In this document: one piece after another, positions 25,601 through 37,600 of the stretch
Layout of the letters: every line of letters begins with the position of its first letter
Position numbering within the stretch: the stretch's first letter is position 1
From: Liolophura sinensis
Taxonomy: Eukaryota; Mollusca; Polyplacophora; Chitonida; Chitonidae
Direction: 5' to 3'
Assembly (NCBI RefSeq): GCF_032854445.1
Contig: NC_088295.1
Coordinates: 35,310,510-35,374,509 of the forward strand
DNA length: 64,000 nucleotides
Made by a program: the position numbers and the translations under genes
The notes under the pieces: generated by a model
Seen by the model: the letters and a program-made list of their open reading frames with translations, nothing else
The model's database searches: none
Told to the model about the DNA's origin: nothing

Positions 25601-28600
25601 GCTGAAGGGTTGCCTTAGAGCTTGGGTGATCGTATCCGTCTGTACTTTGTTAGGGCGAGGTAATCCAGGTACAGGCATTGTTGTCAGTTTAGGGATGTCT
25701 GAGATAATCGCTACAAACACAACATGTAGGGGTCGTATCTTTAATTTATATACCAATTTTTACTCAACAGTTCGAAGAGTAATTTCCAGAAATGTAAAAA
25801 TAATCGCCCTTTTTCGGAATTTAACTGCAATTTTCAGGAAGACTACAAATCGTAGAAACAATGATAACCAGATTCGAGGAGGCAAGCTACGTTTAACCGC
25901 ATGTGTAACATTAAAATTCAGAAATGGGTCATTACATGATGTAACATGACTCGTGACGAGCTTCTACAGTTTTCACTGGAATTCAACGCCCTTTACAATG
26001 TATGTCCCTCAGTCAGTGGTATAACAGCATACCATATTTTAGGCCTTGGTTCTGGAGAAGACAAATGTTGGAGGATTCGGCCCTCAAACAACTTAGCAGG
26101 AAAAGTAGGTCATACCAGAAAATAATTTGCTTGCGGTTGCACAGTACTTTAGTCTTCGACGAACAGTTGTTCAGGAACTTAGTAGAAGGGAGAACATTTT
26201 TAATGGTCCAGGGAAAAACAATAAATGCCCTGTTTTCAGCTCGGAAACCTAATAATCCCTTCTGTCTAACCATTACGCCACCTAAGTGGTTATTAAAGAC
26301 GTACAGCTTAGAGAGTGAAACCAGAGCAGCGACGACAGTATGATAGGAGGCAAATTGGCCAAAAGTAGAAAGCGTTTGGCATCTATAATGAATACAAAAA
26401 TGGAGAAGAATAATGGGTGACACAAGAGAAAAAATATTCAAGATAGCATCTGTTTATGACACAGTTAGGCAAATACAGTTCAGTATTATATACGTCGAAT
26501 AAATGGAGCGAACGCACAGATCTAGTTTAAAAATTGGAAACTTAACAAGAAATCATGTCTGTTCGTTGATCTAAAGTTTTTTGCTCTTGACCCACTGTCT
26601 GAAAACAGGAAACATGTAACCCGGGCAAAATTACTGAATCTGCGTATCACCTGAGGCATTAGGAGTTCGGCCAACGGCAATGTCTTGCGCAATTTTAGAG
26701 CTTTTGTCAAGTGTTCGAACGGCTTCTTCCATTCTCCTGAAAACCAAATATACCCGTAATCAACACATCAGTTCATCTTTTCCAGCATATTCCATTTGAG
26801 TGGATTAAAAATAAAAACCCTGAAAAATGTTCCTGCAAAATAACGTAGCGTAGTAAAAAAAACGTATCAAGGCTAAACTGGAGTTCCGAAATCTTACGTT
26901 CACATATAGGCTTGTAGACTGTCCCAACACAAAAACTCTTCTCAACAAAAAGCCTAGTCAGCAAAGGTCACGCAAATTACAAAGGGAGTTGCTTCTACCC
27001 AAGATGAGAGGTCAAGTGGTTAGCGTGCTAATGCAGCACAATGGGGTAGGAGCCTATCACCAGTGCCATCGCTGTGATTTCATCGAGCTCATGCTGGTTC
27101 CCACTCGGGTTGTAAGTGGAAAGGCCTTGCAGTATCCTGCAGTTGCTTGTGGGTTTCCTCCAACCATAACGCAGTAAATATCCCTCATTATGTCGTAAAG
27201 GGGCCCTCCGTGGCTCAGTTTGTTAGCGCGCTAGCGCAGCGTAATGACCCAAGAGTCTCTCACCAATGCGGTCGCTATGAGCTCATGCTGGCTTCCTCTC
27301 CGGCTGTAAATGGGAAGATCTGTCACCAACCTGCCGATGGTCGTGGTTTTCCCCGGGCTCTGCCCGGTTTCCTCCCACAATAATGCTGGCAGCCGTCGTA
27401 TAAGTGAAATATTCTTGAGTACGGCGTAAAACACAAATCAAATAAATAAATCATTATGTCGTAAAGCACCAATGAAATAAATAAATATAAATTATAGGAC
27501 GCTGATTGACACAGCTGAGTGGATGAGCCAATAGAAATACCTGACAGGTAGAAACCTTGGGATCCATTCCAATGTACATCGAGGGTTGGGAATTTCGGTT
27601 TGACACAAAATGTCTGGAATGGGGAATGCACTTTTACGAAGGTGACATTCAACGTGAACTCTGTCCTCTTTTTCAGTTTCCATTACGCTTGTAATCCAAC
27701 AATGACAGGTCCAGGTAACCGGCTGGCCACTATTCACCACAGCAGCCACGTCCTTGTGAAGGTCTGTGTTTTCAGGCAGGGGAAGCTCAGGGTACCTGAT
27801 GCACAGGTAATCAGCAGATGAGTTTGAATACTTGATCTGACGTTCTTTGCAAAATCTGACAGGAAGAGAGAATTTGCCCTTCACTTCAAGTCCTTTGGCG
27901 CCCTGTGCTTTGTGCCATTTGATGTCCACATTGTGTAGAAACAACGACTCTTGACTGTCAACAGAAGACACTGCTGACTCCATACTCAAGACTGGAAGCC
28001 ATGCTTCCTTGTACGCCTTTTCATTATTGTATCGGAGTTTTGATGCTGGTTTGGAGCTCACATCTGCAAAACATGAAGCGGGGTCTCTGCAATGTTCCAA
28101 ACAAACATCCAGCCGTGACGTAAGGCTAAGAAGTTGCAGTGTTGGGGACAACATGCCACGATCCAGTGAAGCACTCATTTGAGCTTTCAAAACAGCACAG
28201 TTATGAATCTCGGTTGAAACGTTTCTCAGATGTCTGATAATTTTCTTATTACTGCCAACCTCTGAAGTGACATCTTGGACAGAAAATCTATCCAGGATTC
28301 CTACAGATTCCAACACATTCGGCAAACTGCAGCTCGTAGATAACTGCATACCATCATCGATTTTACCAGATATGGGCTTTCTGGTGGAACAAAGCAACCG
28401 CTGCCAATCGTAGGCGGATACCTTCGACACAAACTTGTCAGGATCTAGCTTGATGGTATTTTGTGGGAGTACCTCTATCTTCTCTGTGCTCTGAACATCT
28501 AACTCGTACACTCTCTTCCGCCAGTGTAACAAAACACTCTGACGCTCTTCGCTTACAGTCGGCATCTTGCTGGGAGCTAACTGGGCAAGCTTCACTTGTC

Positions 28601-31600
28601 TCTTTGATGGGGAAATTTCACGAATAGATGGAATCTGCAGTTCTACTGCTGCTTCAGACACTCCCTCTACAACAGGATAGACAACCAAAGGCCTCTCTTT
28701 CAAAGCAGCTGCCAGTTGTAGTAAATAACAGGCTTTGTGATAGCGAGAGGCCAACACAGATGCATCAGTTGTCTTCCTGCACAGTCTCTCAACGTCTGCC
28801 GGACTGTAAGGACATGGTTTGCTGTCGATCAGCGCACACACTAGCCTCTGGGCCACAAGGTCAACATACCTGCGGATAGGGCTGGTGAAATGCACGTAAT
28901 AGGGCAAATTCAGCGAATAATGCCCCGATTCCTCCTTATCCAGACTTCCAGAGCAAACATAAACGGCCCTTTCCTGTATTTTATACAGCTGCAACTGAGC
29001 GATCATCTGACTAGGGTGCTTTTCAGCCTGAACAATGAGCTCTTGAACAGCTCTGTAGTTTCCCGAATCAGCTTCTCGACACATGGCCTCCCATGTGGAT
29101 GTCAGCAAGCAGAACTGTTCAGGTATCTTTATCTTGTGGCTACTAATGAAGTCGAAGACACACTTACATGCGGTTTTGCATTGACATATGGAGTAGTCTT
29201 CAAGAAATGGTCTAGTTAGGGCCACAGTATTTGCGGCGGCAGCAGCATGAGTTTCTTTCCACTTCTCCAGAGCAGCCGGGTGAGGGAACTGTTGTTGCCG
29301 TAGCGGGGTACATTCTGGGAAATGTTTTATCAGTAATTCGCCCATCTGATGGTTGGTCATGATCATCAGTTCCTCTACCAACAGGTGAGCATTTGGAGAC
29401 TCTCGGGATTCTATATCCATTTGATGAGAGAGGTAAGCATTACCAAGACGCTGATATCTCCATATCTGAGCAAGTTTACCCAAGGCTAGCAAGCGGCTCC
29501 TAATATCTTCATGCGGTGTCTCAGTGTCATGGAGAAGATTTTCTACATCTGTGTAGCTGAGGCGCTTTGCTTTTATTATACAGCGTTCAGGATCAACACT
29601 TAGAATTTCCCCTTCACTGGAAACTGTGAAGAAGACAGAAACGGTCAAGCGGTCAGTGTCAGGGAGCAGACTGCAAACATTTGTGCTGAAATGTGGGTGC
29701 AACATGTGGATGGTTTCCGCTATCATTGGGTAGAAAGATACTCCTCTTCCTGCAGCTTCACGATCAAGGGCAGAGCCAGGAGGGACAAAATATGAAACAT
29801 CAGCAATGTGGACACCTACAAGGTACCTGTCATCAGGCAATCTTTCAAGACTGAGTGCATCATCAAGATCCTTGGAGAACGGGGGATCGATGGTAATTAC
29901 TATTTTGTCTCTGTAGTCCAGTCTGTTCTGTAAGACTTCATGAGGACGTTGAATACTATTGGACTGTTGTTCTTGTACAAATTTCTCTGTCTCAGCTGAA
30001 TATCTCTTGGGAATCTGGTATTCTATATTCAGGATGTTTATTCCATTTTCAATGCTGTTGCCAGGTGGAATGACATGGACAACAATTCCAAGTGGCAGTG
30101 TAAACTTGGCATCCCACTTCAAGTATCTCACAACATACAGTTGATTTTCAGCATTTTGGAGGTCGACTTTCACGGGACGATCCGGGCGTATTTCCCTGTC
30201 TTTTGTGAATTTATATACTTGGACATATCCTTTCAATGATTTCTTCAGCTGGTCTTTCATGGAAAGATTATTTATCCTTGGAACACCTCTGTTCAGTGGA
30301 ATCATTACACCAGTATTCTTTGGTTCTACCGTGCATATAAACAGCCTGTATCTCGGATCCATGCAATTTTTCAGAATTCCCACAACCTCGCCATGTACTG
30401 TTTCAGCAGAAGTTGATTCGCCACTGTTCACAACCTCTTTTGGCAACATTCTCACAACAACTTCGTCCCCATGAAACGCTCTTCCACACCTTTTTCGACA
30501 ACTGATTTCCACCTCAGCTACTGCGCATTCCTTGCTGAGAACCTCTGCATACATTCGTCGACTCTCACAGTTAAGGATACAGCATACATACTGATCAGAC
30601 TGATACTGGAGGAGATTAGTGAGTTCTTGATGAGTTAGTTCATTGTAGATTTTTCTGCATCCTTCATCCTCCACATCAGATTTATCGCTATCAGAGTCGT
30701 ATTCTTTCCCAGCATCATCAGCCGATAAGAGCTTTCTCTTCCTTTCTTCTTTTGCCAGTTGAGGGCAACAGATGACGGAATGGCCATATTGCTCTTTAAT
30801 TTCTATATACTCCAACTTCAGAGCTCCAGACAGCTCATTCGACGCTTCAGCTATACTTTTATCTTTTGTTTTAGCTTTCTTGTGGAATTTCACAAGGTCA
30901 GATTTAAACTCATGCATTGCTAACTGCTTGATAATATCATCAGGTTCCAGCATACAATCTAATTCCCAGTCATCCAGAAAGTTGCTGATGGTTACCTCTG
31001 GAAGATCAGCAGGTTTTGAAGTTAGTTTGGCTGCATCTGAAGATGTTGCGTTCGACGTGCTCTTTTGAGGTACTTTGGCGGCCTTTTGAGAGCCCTTACA
31101 CGCAACCACCGTTGCAGGAAAGTAACTGATGGATCTACTCTTCTCAGCATGTTGTACAATTTTCTGTCCGTCGGTGGAATTCAACACGCTCTGAATACCC
31201 TGCTTTATGTCCTCCATGGTGAGCGTCTGTGGGTAAATACTTCTCAAGATTTGGCACTGTTTAAGATAAAACCTCCAGATTACTCTGCAGTGTCCTAAGG
31301 TGCAAAGGGACACAGGGTTTCCAATTACAGCTACCATGCTTCGTGCTCTTGTCAGTGCTGTGTTGAGGAGTTTTGGATTGGAAAGAAAGCCCAGGCTGCT
31401 GGTCAAATTCTGTGGGTCTGTTATTTGGTGGGTCCGCACAACGCTCACAAAAACGGCACGAAACTCGCGACCTGGAAAGAGGATAATGCATGCAACATAT
31501 TGTCTTTCTAACATATTTATTCCGTTTTAGTGGCTTATCTGTCACATTTATGCTCTAACTTTGTTTAGGAGTTAATACAAAGTATGTTACATATACATAT

Positions 31601-34600
31601 TTCGCGAAAGTAGCCTTACATGAGCCATCTGCTCCCAAGTTATGTTTCCAGAGTACGGTAAAGACATGGTCAGTAACAAGATAGTTGATGTACAGCTCTT
31701 CATTTAACGTTGACATTAAATAAGAAATGTGAAATATTTCATGTACAATAATCGGAAGAATTTCCCATTCTTAACTACTCAATAACACAATATTAGCCCA
31801 CCTGGAATATTATGAGCCCTTTCACAAGTCACATCTTTCAGTTCATTTGATTTTCTTCTTAGGCCATTTCTTATGAGATGGACCTGAAAAAGATTTACAA
31901 CCTATTACGTTGTATGTATTCAGTCTTCATATTCGCGAGGTAAAATCATAGTTTTGCCTGCATAAATAGAATTACAGTATATTTCACAAATAAATGAAAT
32001 CTTCCAATCCAGCAGTTGTAGTACATCATATTAAATGTGAAGATTTGTCACATATCACATTGTCGTCGCTGTTCTATGATCTTACTCTCTAGGCTAAGCA
32101 TTTTTAATTATGTCAAATATTCACTGACATGTACATGCAATGCCTTCATGCATTCTATCTGGTACCGACGTAAGGTTCCAAAACTCCACACCATTTCACC
32201 TTCACTAACCAACTTTGTGATAGTTACCTGATCGACGTACGATGTTGTCACGCAGATGGCTCCAGGATCTTTTGTTCCCCACTCATCTGGCCATTTGTTG
32301 TAAAGCTCAGCAACTCTCTCCACCACTTCTTCCATTTCTGCCGTGTTGTAGTAAGACGTACTGTGAGGTTCTTGTATTTCTTGCCCCTGCACAGAGTAGA
32401 ATGCCAGAGGGCTTATACCCCTAACTGAGGGTATGTGGCTCTCTGAGATCAAAGTCTCTGGACCACCATAGAAAACAGAGGATAGAAACTGCAGAATTTC
32501 TTTCTTTGAGCGGTAGTTTTTGTTGAACAGAATTTGTGGAACATTTCTTTCTGAAATGTGATTGATGGCTTCCCTGTAGAAACTGCACATTCTCTCTAAC
32601 AAAGAGTGATTAAACTTCAGGTTCCGGGCCTCTTCACAGTACACAGTGGGACCAAGCTGCATGTGGTCCCCAGTTAACACCACACATGTGCTCGGGTCGG
32701 CCAGGCATAAGGGCTTTATAGCTTCACACTCCAAGGCTTGGGCTGCCTCGTCTACAAAGATATGTGTGAAGAAGCCCTTCACCTGAGCGTGGACCAGGTA
32801 CAGGGACATGTCTAGGGTTACGACACAGACCTTGCAAGTCATTACCTCCTCTTTGGATGGAATGAGGAAGTGGCCTTTGGTCAATGAGAGAACACAGTAC
32901 TGACGTACCACCTCACTCACTGTGTTCACTCTCCTTCCAGGCCAGTACAGGCGCAACATCTTTGTCCCATCACCTCTTTCTTTCAAGAAACGATCGAGAT
33001 GTTTCTCAATGTACAAGTCTGCAGACCTGGTGGAAGAATTTAAAAAAACTAATTTTAATTTTTTAGTATTCTTATATTGGAGAAGATGAAGGCATATATG
33101 TACCAGAATGCATATGATCTTTCTGCAATGTTACCAAAAAAATAATCACTTATTCTTAACACACAGAACAAATTAAGGTTATCGTAACTGCAGGCTTACT
33201 CACTTATTGCTCTCTGTACATATCAGAATTCTTGCATCAGGTCTCTCTGACAACAACAACATTGCAGCCTGAGCTAATGTCTCCGTTTTCCCTGTGCCAA
33301 ACGGTCCATAAATGACCAGGGGTGAGGCGCCCTCTCTCTTGGCAACAATATGACGAACAGCTGACACTTGGTTAGAATTCAGCTCAAAAGACCTGAATAA
33401 AATGAACATCAACTGACTTACAAACTAAAAGTTTTTTTTTTTTACCTGACGGGATTTTTGGTCTTTCAAACATCAGTGTGGACAGTGCTTCGCTTTAGCC
33501 AAATTATCTTACTATCTACAACTAGACTACCAAAATCCGTGATGGATTTCGTTGAAGTCTATCGTTCTATGAAGTCAAGTGTCAATAACATTTTTTATTT
33601 TAAAACCTCAAGGAAAATTCTACTTTAAGGGTTTACTGAAGAAAATATTGCGTTTTGCTCAAATTCAAAAATTAATTTCTCCTTGCCACTGAAACGGCTT
33701 TTAATGAAATGTTAAAACGTGACATGAACCCATAAAACAGCATACAGTTCTCGGTAGATTGTATAATACATGTGCTGCGCTCGGGATAAAGAACATATAA
33801 GAATAAGAGCATATTATGAAAACTTCAGATATTAAACAGTTCCAAAGAACTGTTTTGTATATGTAGGCGAATATACAAATGGTAAAACACAATAAGCTGA
33901 CTGATATTTTATTAACATAGTAATTAGTTTGATAGGATAGTGCGGTACTATCCAAAGAGTTTTCTTTAAGGCTTACATTTATCGTTCAAACGTTTACCTC
34001 AGATCAAACCCCTGCTTTGTGTCGCGGACTCTTGGGGCTGGTGATATATCAGGGAAGATGACGTCCATGTTCATGGCCATCTGATCCACAGCATAATGCA
34101 TCTTACAGAAAACCAGTCTGTCCAATTGAAACTGGATCTCCACATCCAGCTTGTCCCCATGCTTCAGTTTAAGTGCTGAACAACACTCTGCTGGAAGGTG
34201 AAGATAGACATAGTTCTGTCCACGCCAGTAACCAGTCCCAGTGGAAACAATGGCCGCCTCATAGACACACTCCTGGCTGTCGTTTTGAGGAGCCAGAAGA
34301 ACGTGGTTCACACTGGTCAGAATGAGCTCTCCTGCATCTGTATCTTCATTCACCTTCCCTTCGAGGGGGACATGAGCGTAGAGTTCTCCTGGGAGAGCAC
34401 ACAGAAACTCTCCCTCAGTTATGTTGTTTGACAGCTCAATGGTGGTGATCATGTTGTAACTGAAATTGCCAAGATTTTCATCAGTTAGTCACCTATATCA
34501 GAACAATTACAATGCACTCTTACCACTTCTGTGTAAGTCTCGCTTTGCGGGCTTGCCACACTTTTTTACATGGTTATCTTTAGTAGGGCGCTTATTTGAC

Positions 34601-37600
34601 AGTTTACAAAAATTATGTCATGTCAAAGCGCAGCTGAGATTCATATTTTGATCATCGACAAGTTACATACTATCATGGTACATGATTTTTTCGTTTATAA
34701 CATTCCATGTGTATTTCCAACATCTTTAGAAAACTGTTGTTTGCTTCTCAATGCTTGATTCTGTCCTAATTTAACTCTTTATATGCTTTCTTTGTTCTTT
34801 GATGGTTTGTGTTGAATGTCCTTTTGGGAATTAGCCTTACGATTATTGACCTCGAGCGTCCATTTTGGTTCAAAACTGGTATAGGAATGCCTGTTACGAA
34901 GCACTGATTCAATAGTCTTCAAGTGTATGCACGTGGAAAAAGTGTCCAAGGACCAAATATTTTGTTAACTTAGTGCAACCAATGACATTTTGGCTTATGT
35001 ATGAAACCGTTGCGAATTCAGAGTACATAACCATTTCATTCCACGATCACTGAAAGTCTGGATTTTTTCCCAAAACAATTGGGGTTTTGATATATCATTA
35101 AACTTACCCTTGATATTGAACTCACCTACCTGGATATGATCTTGTGTCGAGTGAGTTCCTCTAGCTGCAGAAGCTTTGACATCCTGTGGGTGTAGTTATT
35201 TCGATTCAACTGATGCATCAACAAGTCCCGTGTTATAACACTCTCACTGGAATCAGGTTGCTTGTAGCGAGACAGAAGGTGTTTTTCAAGTTCATCTAGA
35301 ACTTTGGGCATCTGAACTATTTTGCGATTTTCGCCAGTCCAACGGTCAAAGGTGTGTTTTTGCCTCAAATGTTTGATTTCTTCATGTATCACCTTATTTC
35401 CTATATCCACCTGAAGTTTTCGTACAACAACAACATCCAGGCCAAAGTCGAACACCACCCACTGACTGAATGACCCGAACATAGCTGCAGAGAATTGTAC
35501 TTCCACAGTGCATTTGTTGTTCTCAGAAGATTCTGGTGAGACTAACATCTCTTTATGAGCAAACTGACAATTGCCACTGTTTCTGACGTTTCTCAGCTCA
35601 AAGTGAAGTCTATCTTTGTTGAGTAACAGAGCCACCTTTTCCAAGTGTGCATCTCCCTGACAACAGAAAATATACGGCTCACTGGCCCTTGTTAATTTTA
35701 CATTAAAGTGACTGTCGTGTGCACTTCAAAGGAAATGCCATTTAATTGTCATAATATATTAGATCATATTCCATAATTCCAACCACACACACCTTTAACA
35801 AGCTTCTTTTGGTCAACAGACAGTTACACGTTTATTACAGGTACAGTATTCCTCTATAAATACCAATCAGCTAAAAAAACCTGGCTATTTACAAGCGGTA
35901 ATCTGTTACCCCAGACTTACCGATGTCCTGATTTCAAACACCCACACGTAAACAGATCCTTTCGTATCCAGATATACACACTCGTTTCCTCTCATTGTAA
36001 TATCCACGTTAGCAAGCGATTCAACCATCTGAAAACGAGAACCAAACATCCATTAACGTAACCTGTAGTACTGTGTAAAGCACAAATAAAAAGTTGAGAA
36101 GTTTCATGAGTCTAGGAAAATCTACCGAAGAAAAAACCATTAGTATCATTAAAACGACACACCCTTGTTGTTACTAACCACAAAAGAGTCTGATTCAGTA
36201 CTGTAGAATCGCTCTAAAAGTTGATCCATGTACGAGTATACAAGATCCCGCGCCTTTTCACGATTCATTTTTCGCCACTGACAGCGCTCTGTCCATTCGG
36301 CCAGTTCTTCGGTAGAGTGAGCAAATTGGCAGAAGTTATACATCATGGGTGAGTGGGAGTATTCACAACCTGCACCATCCTTATGTCTGTACAAAACAGA
36401 AGTACATTTAAGTGAGTTTAAACATCATCACTCAGGTTTGATTGTACAAAAATCATAGGTCAGTAGTTTACTTAGTGGTCAACTACGCATTATCAAAAAG
36501 TATGGGTAAATTTTGTACTATTTTGGATGTAGATAAGAAAAATTACAATAATGAACGAGTTTATGCAAAATGCAGCAATTTTCAATGAAAATATTGCTCC
36601 AAGAAATCTGAAGGCATTTTGGCATTTATTTCATGTGCTACATTCACATATAATAGAGGCATCTTCACAGAAAGCACACGGGATTTACACATTCGCCATA
36701 ATATTAATAATCAACATTAGGTGGTCACAATATACACAACAGGCATTGGCCCATTACCATGGCCTGGACAAGGATTACATCCAGTGTTGATAGTTAATCC
36801 TTGTTGATAGCGCTCACTCCACCTTTTATCGTTACTCTAAACTTGTTGGGACAATGGTGATCAGTTGCAAACATGAGCAGTTTTAAAATCTTTTATGGGA
36901 ACACCCATGTTTCAATGTTACATGCTTTGGCTGACAAGTTACTCCTCGAACTGTAATTTCCGAAAAAATGTCGGTCTACACACAGTATATGCTCAGATTT
37001 TAATCTTTAATCACAGCACATATTGGTGTATCATTTCGAACATGTCTGCACATGCCAATAGTAACAATGACGATGTTCTGGTATTTGTGACAATTTGTAA
37101 GTTACTCGACATGTCATCTGCACCGGGAACTTGTCGTCCTGGTCTGAGTGGTGTTTGAGGTAGGACTAATACTGACCATAAAAGCTTAAAGACTTTACTA
37201 AATTAATCACAAAAGTCCATGCATTTTGAGACAATTTATGTATGTGAACATATAATTCGTTAATAACCAATGTGTATAAAGCCACGAATGAAGCATTCTA
37301 CAGTATCACGTTTAAACACGACCAAATATATCGTTAAGACGTAGCCATTGAGATGTGCAAAAATGACGACATTTGCTTGGAATAACTTGTTCGGATAAAC
37401 TCAAAACGCCATACAGTTAGCATGACTGAAGAATAAGAGACATAAGTGCCATAAAGGATATAATCGAGCCATAAGGCGACACAAAACATAGCCAGTTTTA
37501 CAGTATAGTTTTGGAACAGTTTCGATACAGCTAGGCTTAGTAAGCTACAAATTACTGCAGATTACTGTTGTTTCTTAAAAATTTTTTCGATTATTTGTGC

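Noticed and set aside
27492-31514. Start codon at 31514 for a 1340-residue protein
   Set aside because: This methionine is intronic. A consensus acceptor at 31472-31473 joins the frame to the upstream helicase 1 exons in phase.
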